Positions 1 through 6,364 of a stretch of DNA of 16,876 nucleotides are shown piece by piece. Both the position numbers and the translations under genes were made by a program. The stretch comes from an uncultured Lachnospiraceae bacterium (GTDB taxonomy: Bacteria; Bacillota; Clostridia; Lachnospirales; Lachnospiraceae): contig CAJTMZ010000047.1 in NCBI GenBank assembly GCA_910577445.1, positions 1 to 16,876 on the forward strand. Reading direction: 5' to 3'. Position 1 is the first letter of the stretch, and each line of letters opens with the position of its first letter. The notes beneath the pieces are model-generated. The model searched no databases. It saw only the letters and a list, made by a program, of their open reading frames with translations, and was not told the DNA's origin.

Positions 1-25
1 TGACATCCTCTTTGGCAGTATTCAT
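1..25 (-). CDS. Possible 5' end of a leftward gene, cut by the window edge
   Basis: Reading leftward from an ATG at 25-23, eight codons (M N T A K E D V) are open to the edge of the window. The frame is also open upstream to about position 58, where a TTG could serve as start, so the true start is uncertain. GGTGA lies directly against the ATG, which is too close to be a good ribosome binding site. A plausible leftward promoter lies at 91-118. Too little protein is visible to name a family, and the reading could be chance. Confidence 0.25.
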
Positions 26-90
26 TTCACCGAAATCTGAAAATTGATTTCCGTGCAATGCTACTAGCTTTTACAAATGTTGAAATTACT

Positions 91-118
91 ATTGTAGAAT
101 ATCACGGCATTGTGTAAA
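91..118 (-). promoter_or_regulatory. Putative leftward sigma-A promoter
   Basis: On the minus strand TTTACA (118-113) and TACAAT (96-91) are separated by 16 nt, a good match to TTGACA/TATAAT. It would drive the partial leftward gene at the window edge. It overlaps, antiparallel, the putative rightward promoter of tgt, so the two would compete for polymerase. Sequence match only. Confidence 0.4.
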
Positions 119-120
119 AT
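92..120 (+). promoter_or_regulatory. Putative tgt promoter
   Basis: TTGTAG (92-97) and TAAAAT (115-120) are spaced by 17 nt and lie about 90 nt upstream of the chosen tgt start. This implies a 5' leader of roughly 80 nt that contains the inverted repeat at 144-178. The -35 match is moderate and the -10 match good. Sequence match only. Confidence 0.4.
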
Positions 121-143
121 ACAGAGCGTAGCTGACAAAATTT

Positions 144-178
144 TGCAGGTGTAAGATTGAAAATTCAATTAACCTGCA
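144..178 (+). promoter_or_regulatory. Two-part inverted repeat in the tgt leader
   Basis: The outer arms TGCAGGT (144-150) and ACCTGCA (172-178) enclose a second perfect inverted repeat, ATTGAA (156-161) and TTCAAT (164-169). As RNA this gives a two-segment hairpin with asymmetric internal loops, ending about 20 nt before the tgt ribosome binding site. It has no U-tract, so it is not a terminator. It may be an operator or a leader structure. It does not show the signature of a preQ1-I riboswitch. Confidence 0.4.
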
Positions 179-209
179 TTACCGCAAACGGATAAGAATG
201 AGGAAAAAT

Positions 210-1343
210 ATGTTTCGTATATTAAAAAAAGAAGGCAGGGCCAAACGGGGAGAATTTGCCACGGTTCACGGAACCATACAGACGCCGGTATTTATGAATG
301 TGGGGACGGTTGCCGCCATCAAGGGGGCGGTTGCCACAGAGGATTTGGAAACAATCCGCACCCAGGTGGAGCTTTCCAATACCTATCATTTACATGTAAG
401 GCCCGGAGAGCAGATTATCAAACAGCTTGGCGGGCTCCATAAATTTATGTCCTGGAATAAGCCGATTCTCACGGATTCCGGCGGCTTTCAGGTCTTTTCC
501 CTTGCAAAGCTCCGGAAGATTAAGGAAGAGGGGGTTTATTTTAATTCCCATATAGACGGCCGCAAAATTTTCATGGGGCCGGAGCAGAGTATGCAGATTC
601 AGTCGGCGCTTGCGTCCACTATTGCCATGGCTTTTGACGAATGTCCCTCCAGCCTTGCGGAGCGCGCTTATGTGCAGGCTTCCGTGGAACGAACCACCAG
701 ATGGCTGGAACGCTGCAAAAAAGAAATGGCGCGCCTGAACGGACTTGAGGATACCATCAACAAAAACCAGCTTTTGTTCGGCATCAATCAGGGAGCCGTT
801 TTCGCGGATATCAGAATCGAGCACGCAAAGCAGATTGCCGGGCTTTCCCTTGACGGATATGCCATTGGCGGCCTGGCCGTGGGAGAGAGCCATGAGGAAA
901 TGTATTACATTATAGAAGAAACGGTTCCCTATCTGCCGGAGGATAAGCCGGTTTATCTTATGGGAGTGGGGACGCCGGCAAATATTCTTGAGGGCGTGGA
1001 GAGAGGCGTTGACTTTTTTGACTGCGTTTACCCCAGCCGGAACGGACGTCACGGGCATTTGTATACCAATCAGGGAAAAATCAATCTTTTTAACGCAAAA
1101 TACGAGCTGGATGAGCGGCCCATTGAGGAGGGCTGTAATTGTCCGGCCTGCCGCAGGTATTCGAGGGCCTATATCCGGCATCTGCTGAAGGCAAAGGAAA
1201 TGCTGGGGATGCGTCTTTGCGTGCTGCACAACCTGTATTTCTATAATACCATGATGGAAGAAATCCGCGACGCGCTGGATAAGGGTGAATTTGCGGCCTA
1301 CAAAAAAAGAAAGCTGGAAGGCATGGCGGTGCAGAAAGGATAA
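210..1343 (+). CDS. tgt: tRNA-guanine transglycosylase (queuosine synthesis)
   Basis: Cytoplasmic enzyme that swaps guanine-34 of tRNAs with GUN anticodons (Asp, Asn, His, Tyr) for preQ1 during queuosine synthesis. All key family elements are visible, numbering from this start: the general-base Asp in ILTDSGGFQVFSL (D89), the GGLAVGE segment, the nucleophile in DCVYPSRNGRHG (D271), and the zinc site CxCxxC (C309, C311, C314) with H340. The start at 210 is chosen because GAGG sits 6 nt upstream and the protein then begins MFRILKKEGRAKRGEF, like relatives. An in-frame ATG at 198 adds MRKN but has no clear ribosome binding site. About 377 residues, full length. yajC follows, as in many bacteria, but the frequent partner queA is not seen upstream. 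Family assignment is very secure. Confidence 0.96.
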   Translation: MFRILKKEGRAKRGEFATVHGTIQTPVFMNVGTVAAIKGAVATEDLETIRTQVELSNTYHLHVRPGEQIIKQLGGLHKFMSWNKPILTDSGGFQVFSLAKLRKIKEEGVYFNSHIDGRKIFMGPEQSMQIQSALASTIAMAFDECPSSLAERAYVQASVERTTRWLERCKKEMARLNGLEDTINKNQLLFGINQGAVFADIRIEHAKQIAGLSLDGYAIGGLAVGESHEEMYYIIEETVPYLPEDKPVYLMGVGTPANILEGVERGVDFFDCVYPSRNGRHGHLYTNQGKINLFNAKYELDERPIEEGCNCPACRRYSRAYIRHLLKAKEMLGMRLCVLHNLYFYNTMMEEIRDALDKGEFAAYKKRKLEGMAVQKG

Positions 1344-1345
1344 CA

Positions 1346-1384
1346 GGATACGGAAAACGGCGGACTGACTTTCGGGCCGTATCC
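1346..1384 (+). other. Hairpin after the tgt stop codon
   Basis: Perfect 8-bp arms GGATACGG (1346-1353) and CCGTATCC (1377-1384) begin 3 nt after the tgt stop. The sequence that follows is A-rich rather than T-rich, so this is not a standard intrinsic terminator. It may stabilise or process the 3' end of the tgt message. Confidence 0.45.
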
Positions 1385-1405
1385 GACATAAAAATTAAAA
1401 AAAGC

Positions 1406-1434
1406 TTGTTTTTAAGAGGTGAATTGTGTATTAT
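1406..1434 (+). promoter_or_regulatory. Putative yajC promoter
   Basis: TTGTTT (1406-1411) and TATTAT (1429-1434) are spaced by 17 nt in an AT-rich stretch. They lie about 80 nt before the strong ribosome binding site at 1503-1507. The -10 box matches 5 of 6 and the -35 box only 3 of 6, so confidence is limited. Confidence 0.35.
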
Positions 1435-1514
1435 ATTTTGTAAGCTTATTAGAAGCGCAAAAAGAGCGGACGCCCGACCCGGGAAGCCGCGGAATTGAAA
1501 TTGGAGGAAATATA

Positions 1515-1595
1515 ATGGGTATCTTATTGACAGCGGAAGCTTGCATGGTAAAGACCATATGCATACATCCTGGGATGGGCAGAGCGCCCATTTAG
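1515..1595 (+). CDS. 26-codon ORF upstream of yajC: out-of-frame yajC start or leader peptide
   Basis: This ORF has the best translation start in the region: GGAGG (1503-1507) 7 nt before ATG 1515. It encodes a 26-residue peptide beginning MGILLTAEAC and stops at TAG 1593-1595. The opening MGILLTAEA resembles the usual start of clostridial YajC. The +1 frame is open from 1552 and reads GGAAAGSGIV directly into the annotated YajC methionine. Removing one base, for example a C from the CCC at 1587-1589, would join the two into one YajC. Three readings fit: a sequencing or assembly indel, a real frameshift mutation, or a translated leader peptide controlling yajC. The sequence alone does not decide. 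Confidence 0.45.
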   Translation: MGILLTAEACMVKTICIHPGMGRAPI

Positions 1596-1634
1596 CGAGA
1601 AACGCAGCAGCGGTAGCTGCGGAGGAGCTGCTGC
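1543..1634 (+). other. Cluster of hairpins in the yajC 5' region
   Basis: Three local inverted repeats occur in 92 nt. ATGGT/ACCAT (1545-1549, 1554-1558) has a 4-nt loop. ATGGGC/GCCCAT (1575-1580, 1586-1591) has a 5-nt loop. GCAGCAGC/GCTGCTGC (1604-1611, 1627-1634) competes with CGCAGC/GCTGCG (1603-1608, 1616-1621), so the last two cannot form together. The second stem abuts the stop of the short ORF at 1593. These may be regulatory, or by-products of GC-rich Ala/Ser/Gly codons. Confidence 0.35.
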
Positions 1635-1650
1635 AGGCAGCGGTATTGTT

Positions 1651-1911
1651 ATGGTTGTGTATCTGGTTCTTATTTTCGGATTTCTTTATTTTTTTATGAT
1701 TCGCCCACAGAAAAAGGAACAAAAGAAAATGGCCGCTATGTTATCAACTCTTGCAGTCGGCGACTGTGTACTTACCAACAGCGGTTTTTACGGAATCGTA
1801 ATAGACATCACGGACGACACGGTGATTGTAGAGTTTGGCAATAACAAAAACTGCCGTATCCCCATGCAGAAGGCTGCCATAGCGCAGGTAGAAAAAGCAG
1901 ATGCAGAATAA
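1651..1911 (+). CDS. yajC: YajC-type preprotein translocase accessory protein, 5' end unclear
   Basis: Small single-pass membrane protein that associates with SecDF at the Sec translocon. The hallmark is a membrane segment followed at once by the FMIRPQKKEQKK motif: VVYLVLIFGFLYFFMIRPQ, then a small cytoplasmic domain (LAVGDCVLTNSGFYGIVIDI, then EFGNNKNCRIPMQKAAIAQV). From ATG 1651 it is 86 residues. That start has no recognisable ribosome binding site, whereas GGAGG with ATG at 1515 lies upstream in a different frame, and the in-frame sequence just before 1651 (GGAAAGSGIV) looks like the Gly/Ala-rich N-terminus normal in this family. The true protein is therefore probably longer, by frameshift or sequence correction. 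It lies downstream of tgt as usual, but secD and secF do not follow. Confidence 0.9.
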   Translation: MVVYLVLIFGFLYFFMIRPQKKEQKKMAAMLSTLAVGDCVLTNSGFYGIVIDITDDTVIVEFGNNKNCRIPMQKAAIAQVEKADAE

Positions 1912-1944
1912 TAAAATGCAGCCACAATGTGCCTGCTGAATGAA

Positions 1945-1973
1945 AAATAAGGCGCAGAGAATGCGTCTTATTT
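1945..1973 (+). terminator. Terminator-like or attenuator hairpin before leuB
   Basis: AAATAAGGCGCA (1945-1956) pairs with TGCGTCTTATTT (1962-1973) over 12 bp with one G-U pair and the loop GAGAA. The arms are A-rich on the left and U-rich on the right, followed by ATTG. It lies 34 nt after the yajC stop and only about 10 nt before the leuB ribosome binding site, so it could end the yajC transcript or act as an attenuator on read-through into leuB. There is no room for a promoter between it and leuB. The U-tract is imperfect. Confidence 0.55.
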
Positions 1974-1996
1974 ATTGTGATAAGGAGCATAGTTGT

Positions 1997-3082
1997 ATGA
2001 AATTAAATATTGTATGTATCCCCGGCGACGGAATCGGGCCGGAAATTGTCAGCGAAGCAAAAAAGGTTCTTAATAAGATTGCCGGCGTCTACGGACATGA
2101 AATGAATTTTCAGGACGTCCTTATGGGCGGCGCGTCCATAGACGCTTACGGAGTCCCGCTTACGGAGGAGACAATCGCCGCGGCGAAGGCGGCTGACGCC
2201 GTGCTGATGGGCTCGATTGGCGGTAATACGGTGACTTCCCCCTGGTATAAGCTTCCCCCGGACAAGCGTCCCGAGGCCGGGCTTTTGGGGATTCGTAAGG
2301 CGCTTAATCTGTTCGCCAATTTAAGGCCGGCTGTTTTATATGAGGAGCTTGCGGACGCATGTCCTCTGAAAAAGGAAATCAGCAGCGCCGGATTCGATAT
2401 GATGATTATGAGGGAACTGACGGGAGGCCTTTATTTCGGCGAACGCCACACGACACAGGAAAACGGAATACGCAAAGCAGTGGATACCCTTACCTATGAC
2501 GAAAACGAAATCCGCCGGATTGCCATTAAAGGCTTTGACATAGCAATGAAACGCCGCAAAAAGGTTACCAGCGTGGATAAAGCCAACGTGCTTGATTCGT
2601 CCAGACTGTGGAGAAAGGTCGTGGATGAGGTTGCGGCGGACTATCCGGAGGTTTCCTTAGAACATATGCTGGTGGACAACTGCGCGATGCAGCTTGTAAA
2701 GGACCCGGCGCAGTTTGACGTTATCCTGACGGAAAATATGTTTGGAGATATTCTTTCCGACGAAGCAAGTATGGTTACCGGCTCAATCGGAATGCTGGCA
2801 TCGGCTTCCTTAAACGACAGCAAATTCGGGCTGTACGAGCCAAGCCACGGTTCGGCCCCCGATATTGCGGGAAAGGGAATCGCCAATCCCATCGCCACAA
2901 TCCTTTCCGCCGCCATGATGCTGCGTTATTCCTTTGACCTTGACAGAGAAGCGGACGCAGTAGAGGCCGCGGTGAAAGAGATTCTGAAAAAAGGTTACCG
3001 CACCGTGGATATTATGTCGGAAGGCTGCACGCAGGTAAGCTGTGGGGAAATGGGTGATTTGTTGGCAGATGAAATCAGATAA
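1997..3082 (+). CDS. leuB: 3-isopropylmalate dehydrogenase (leucine synthesis)
   Basis: Cytoplasmic NAD-dependent enzyme that oxidises and decarboxylates (2R,3S)-3-isopropylmalate to 4-methyl-2-oxopentanoate, the third leucine-specific step. Visible features: N-terminal IPGDGIGPEIV, substrate arginines in NLRPAVLY and RELTGG (R139), catalytic lysine in DKANVL (K195), metal-binding aspartates at D227 (LVDNCAM), D251 and D255 (FGDILSDEAS), and the NAD loop HGSAPDIAGKGIANP. 361 residues, normal length. The start at 1997 has AGGAG 9 nt upstream and gives MKLNIVCIPGDG; an in-frame ATG at 1940 would add 19 unrelated residues, read through the hairpin, and lacks a ribosome binding site. The 3' end overlaps the next gene by 14 nt, which suggests translational coupling. 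leuA and leuCD are not in the window. Confidence 0.95.
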   Translation: MKLNIVCIPGDGIGPEIVSEAKKVLNKIAGVYGHEMNFQDVLMGGASIDAYGVPLTEETIAAAKAADAVLMGSIGGNTVTSPWYKLPPDKRPEAGLLGIRKALNLFANLRPAVLYEELADACPLKKEISSAGFDMMIMRELTGGLYFGERHTTQENGIRKAVDTLTYDENEIRRIAIKGFDIAMKRRKKVTSVDKANVLDSSRLWRKVVDEVAADYPEVSLEHMLVDNCAMQLVKDPAQFDVILTENMFGDILSDEASMVTGSIGMLASASLNDSKFGLYEPSHGSAPDIAGKGIANPIATILSAAMMLRYSFDLDREADAVEAAVKEILKKGYRTVDIMSEGCTQVSCGEMGDLLADEIR

Positions 3083-4661
3083 ACTGAAAGAAATCGTATG
3101 GTATTTTCTGTTTGCACTCATGGCGGTTTATTACGGTTACCGCCTGTTTGCATTTACGCCGTGGTATGACGAGCTGTACACGTATTACTATTTTATCAGC
3201 AAAGGGCCAATCTATGCGGCCATTCACTGGCCTCTGCCCAATAATCATGTGGGTTATTCCGTGCTTTCGGCCTTTCTTGATTTTTTTGGAAATTCTTATA
3301 TCGGTTTAAGGGGAATATCCTATATCTGCGCGCTTGCAAACATGATTCTGATTTACAGGATAAGCGGAAGATACCTGAAAGGCTGGATGCCTTTAAACAC
3401 GGTGATTTTATATGTATCCATGGCGCTGGTAAACCAGATGGCCGTCCAGGGCAGGGGCTACACGCTGGGAATTACCTGCTGCCTTCTGGCCTTTTACTGC
3501 ATGGCGGATATCTGCGAAGGAGAACGGCCGAAAAAGAGGGTTTACATTGCATATACCCTGTCTTTGGTTCTTGGCCTTTATGCGGTTTCCAGCAACGTGT
3601 ACTGGGTGGTTCCGCTCTGCCTTTCGGGGGGCTTTTTTCTTCTGATAAAGGCGCTTCGGCAGGCCGCGGGAGAGAAACGCTTTTTGCTGAAAACGCAAAG
3701 CGGAAAAAGATTAATCAGCCTGATAGCCGCTTCCTTGTCCGCGGCGTTTGGGACAATTCTTCTTTATGCGTCCATATGGGTGTCCATCGGCTCCAATCTT
3801 CTGGTAAAGGACGAAACCAGTTCCTATTACGGCATGGGACATATTAAAATGATTTTAAGCGCCCCCTTTGCGGCCATGGCAAGGGGAATGGAGTACATGT
3901 TGGATACGCCTTACATCCAGAGCGAGGAGAGGGCCGGTTTTTCGGGAAGGCTATGGGAATGGATAAAGACTCTGGCGGATTATTATTACCATTTGCTTGC
4001 CCCGCTGGTTATCCTGATTTTGGGAGCCGGGTGCGTCTTTTTGGTTTTCAGGGTGATTAGGATTATGCGGAAAGGCGAGGGCAATCGCCTGTTACTGTAT
4101 TTATTTCTGATTGCCGGAATTTTATTTGTACCCGCGGTTTTGCTGATACAGTGCAAGCGTCCCTATTACAGAGTATTTACCTATGGAGGCGTTTACCTGG
4201 CTTTGCTGCTTGGCGTGTTTTTGTCCGATGGGGTGGATTTTCTTTGTAAAAAGGCATCCGACGCCGGGAAAAAGCAAATAATTTCTGCCGCGGTCTTTGC
4301 GGTTATACTGACGTTTGGCGTAAAATGCCTTGCTTTTTCGGGATATAACGGGCAGTACGGCGACAGGGAATACGAGACGGCGAAAGCTTTTTCCGCTGTA
4401 AATATAAAAGATTATGAAAACTTCTGCGTGACCGACTGCAACCAGGAATACCTGCTTTATTTTCTCTATGGTATACGGTGTGAGAACCGGGAAATCGAGG
4501 GCGCGGATATGGTTCTTCTGGATAAAAGAATGTGTCAGCCCGATTTTGACGAGATGGTGTGGGAATTTTATCATTATTATGATACGGTTCCGTGGGATTA
4601 TATTGAGAAGAACCTGACGAAGGTTTATGACAGCGAAAACTATGTTCTTTATGCAAAATGA
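3069..4661 (+). CDS. GT-C type membrane glycosyltransferase (GT39/ArnT-like), substrate unknown
   Basis: Polytopic membrane protein of about 530 residues with roughly ten hydrophobic segments. The first spans about residues 9-29. It is followed by TPWYDELYTYYYF, whose Asp-Glu pair (D34-E35) sits in the first extracytoplasmic loop, as expected for GT-C enzymes that use a polyprenyl-phosphate sugar donor. LPNNHVGYSVLSAFLD follows. The C-terminal 130 residues are a soluble-looking tail after the last membrane span. By family it would transfer a sugar to an envelope acceptor outside the membrane; donor and acceptor cannot be told. ATG 3069 is preferred; GTG 3042 in the same frame would add nine residues (MGKWVICWQ). 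It overlaps leuB by 14 nt and ends 12 nt before ilvD, so it is almost certainly co-transcribed with them, although no functional link to leucine synthesis is known to me. Confidence 0.8.
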   Translation: MKSDKLKEIVWYFLFALMAVYYGYRLFAFTPWYDELYTYYYFISKGPIYAAIHWPLPNNHVGYSVLSAFLDFFGNSYIGLRGISYICALANMILIYRISGRYLKGWMPLNTVILYVSMALVNQMAVQGRGYTLGITCCLLAFYCMADICEGERPKKRVYIAYTLSLVLGLYAVSSNVYWVVPLCLSGGFFLLIKALRQAAGEKRFLLKTQSGKRLISLIAASLSAAFGTILLYASIWVSIGSNLLVKDETSSYYGMGHIKMILSAPFAAMARGMEYMLDTPYIQSEERAGFSGRLWEWIKTLADYYYHLLAPLVILILGAGCVFLVFRVIRIMRKGEGNRLLLYLFLIAGILFVPAVLLIQCKRPYYRVFTYGGVYLALLLGVFLSDGVDFLCKKASDAGKKQIISAAVFAVILTFGVKCLAFSGYNGQYGDREYETAKAFSAVNIKDYENFCVTDCNQEYLLYFLYGIRCENREIEGADMVLLDKRMCQPDFDEMVWEFYHYYDTVPWDYIEKNLTKVYDSENYVLYAK

Positions 4662-4673
4662 CAGGAGGAGAAG

Positions 4674-6350
4674 ATGAAAAGTGATAATGTAAAGACGGGT
4701 ATGCAGCAGGCTCCCCACAGAAGCCTTTTTAACGCGCTGGGGTTCACGGAGGAAGAGATGAAAAAGCCCATGGTGGGAATTGTCAGTTCCTACAATGAAA
4801 TCGTACCCGGCCATATGAATCTGGACAAGATTGTAAACGCGGTAAAGCTTGGCGTTGCGCAGGCCGGCGGCGTTCCGGTGGTGTTCCCCGCAATCGCGGT
4901 CTGCGACGGTATTGCCATGGGGCATATCGGTATGAAGTACTCTCTGGTTACAAGGGATTTGATTGCGGATTCCACGGAGTGTATGGCTCTTGCCCATCAG
5001 TTTGACGCTCTGGTGATGGTTCCCAACTGCGATAAAAACGTGCCGGGCCTTTTGATGGCGGCGGCAAGAATCAATGTTCCCACCGTGTTTGTATCCGGCG
5101 GCCCCATGCTTGCGGGGAGGGTAAAAGGACATAAGACCAGTTTGTCGTCCATGTTTGAGGCGGTAGGCTCCCACGCGGCGGGCACCATGACGGAAGAGGA
5201 GGTAAGGGAATTTGAGGAAAAGGCATGTCCTACCTGCGGTTCCTGCTCCGGCATGTATACGGCCAACTCCATGAACTGTCTGACGGAAGCCCTTGGAATG
5301 GGGCTTAGAGGAAACGGCACGATTCCCGCGGTTTATTCCGAGAGAATCAAGCTGGCAAAGCATGCGGGAATGGCGGTAATGGAAATGTACCGGAATAATA
5401 TCCGTCCCAGAGACATTATGACAAAAGAGGCCATTTTGAACGCGCTTACGGTGGATATGGCCCTTGGGTGTTCCACCAACTCCATGCTGCACCTGCCTGC
5501 CATCGCCCATGAAGTGGGATTTGATTTTGACATTGCCTTTGCAAACGAAATCAGCGAAAAGACGCCGAACCTCTGTCACTTAGCGCCGGCAGGTCCTACG
5601 TATATGGAGGATTTGAACGAAGCCGGCGGCGTTTATGCCGTGATGAATGAATTAAAGGAGGCCGGGCTTTTAAATACGGAGTGTATGACGGTTTCCGGGA
5701 AAACAATCGGAGAGGCTGTCGCGGGCGCGGTAAATAAAAATCCTGAAGTAATCCGTCCTCTTGACAATCCCTATTCCCAAACCGGCGGTCTTGCGGTGCT
5801 TAAGGGAAACCTTGCGCCTGACGGAAGCGTGGTAAAGCGTTCCGCCGTTGTTCCGGAAATGATGGTGCACGAAGGACCGGCCAGAGTCTTTAACTGCGAG
5901 GAGGACGCTATCAGCGCCATTAAGAGCGGTAAAATTTCGGCGGGCGACGTGGTGGTAATCCGCTATGAAGGTCCTAAGGGAGGCCCCGGTATGCGGGAAA
6001 TGTTAAATCCCACATCCGCCATTGCGGGGATGGGGCTTGGCTCTTCGGTGGCTCTTATTACGGACGGACGTTTTTCGGGCGCTTCCCGCGGGGCCTCTAT
6101 CGGCCATGTTTCACCGGAAGCGGCAGTGGGCGGACCGATTGCCCTTGTCCGGGAGGGCGACATTATCAGCATCAATATTCCAAAGATGAAGCTTGAGGTA
6201 AAAGTTTCCGATGAGGAAATGGCGGAACGAAGGGCCAAATGGGAGCCCAGAAAGCCCGAGGTTACCACAGGCTATCTTGCAAGATACAGAGAGATGGTTA
6301 CCAGCGGAAACAGGGGAGCAATCCTTGAAATCCCAGAGAATGGCAGGTAA
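4674..6350 (+). CDS. ilvD: Dihydroxy-acid dehydratase (Val/Ile/Leu synthesis)
   Basis: Iron-sulfur enzyme that dehydrates 2,3-dihydroxy-isovalerate and 2,3-dihydroxy-3-methylvalerate to the 2-keto acids, the third common step of branched-chain amino acid synthesis. 558 residues, full length. Conserved blocks: IAVCDGIAMGHIGM (C77), VPNCDKNVPG (C119), ACPTCGSCSGMYTANSMNC (C185, C188, C191), GCSTNSMLHL, and VVIRYEGPKGGPGM near the C-terminus with LITDGRFSG. The segment NEIVPGH has Gly where the [2Fe-2S] type enzymes have Cys, as in E. coli IlvD. This suggests an oxygen-labile [4Fe-4S] type, fitting an anaerobe (inference). AGGAGGAG at 4663-4670 precedes the ATG. ilvB begins 14 nt downstream. Confidence 0.96.
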   Translation: MKSDNVKTGMQQAPHRSLFNALGFTEEEMKKPMVGIVSSYNEIVPGHMNLDKIVNAVKLGVAQAGGVPVVFPAIAVCDGIAMGHIGMKYSLVTRDLIADSTECMALAHQFDALVMVPNCDKNVPGLLMAAARINVPTVFVSGGPMLAGRVKGHKTSLSSMFEAVGSHAAGTMTEEEVREFEEKACPTCGSCSGMYTANSMNCLTEALGMGLRGNGTIPAVYSERIKLAKHAGMAVMEMYRNNIRPRDIMTKEAILNALTVDMALGCSTNSMLHLPAIAHEVGFDFDIAFANEISEKTPNLCHLAPAGPTYMEDLNEAGGVYAVMNELKEAGLLNTECMTVSGKTIGEAVAGAVNKNPEVIRPLDNPYSQTGGLAVLKGNLAPDGSVVKRSAVVPEMMVHEGPARVFNCEEDAISAIKSGKISAGDVVVIRYEGPKGGPGMREMLNPTSAIAGMGLGSSVALITDGRFSGASRGASIGHVSPEAAVGGPIALVREGDIISINIPKMKLEVKVSDEEMAERRAKWEPRKPEVTTGYLARYREMVTSGNRGAILEIPENGR

Positions 6351-6364
6351 AGGAGGAGCGGTAA

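Noticed and set aside
144..178. preQ1 riboswitch ahead of tgt
   Set aside because: The hairpin does not show the preQ1-I pattern of a C-rich loop with an A-rich tail pairing back, and the nested perfect repeats look more like an operator or a plain stem.
198..209. Earlier ATG start for tgt at 198
   Set aside because: It has no clear ribosome binding site, whereas the ATG at 210 has GAGG 6 nt upstream and gives the N-terminus typical of the family.
390..1229. Minus-strand open frame of 279 codons opposite tgt
   Set aside because: Antisense shadow of a highly conserved gene; no start signal or domain.
1344..1995. SCIFF ribosomal peptide gene, often near tgt-yajC in Clostridia
   Set aside because: No short cysteine-rich ORF with the CxxC-type repeat pattern was found around yajC, and no radical SAM maturase gene is present.
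1940..1996. Earlier ATG start for leuB at 1940
   Set aside because: It would place the start inside a 12-bp hairpin, lacks a ribosome binding site and adds 19 residues before the conserved N-terminus.
1912..1996. T-box or leucine leader-peptide attenuator before leuB
   Set aside because: The gap is only 85 nt, has no T-box AGGGTGGNACCGCG-like element and no run of Leu codons.
4122..5579. Minus-strand open frame of 485 codons over the glycosyltransferase and ilvD
   Set aside because: It lies opposite two well-supported genes in a GC-biased third-position frame, has no recognisable domain, and is rich in Arg/His/Gly as antisense shadows are.
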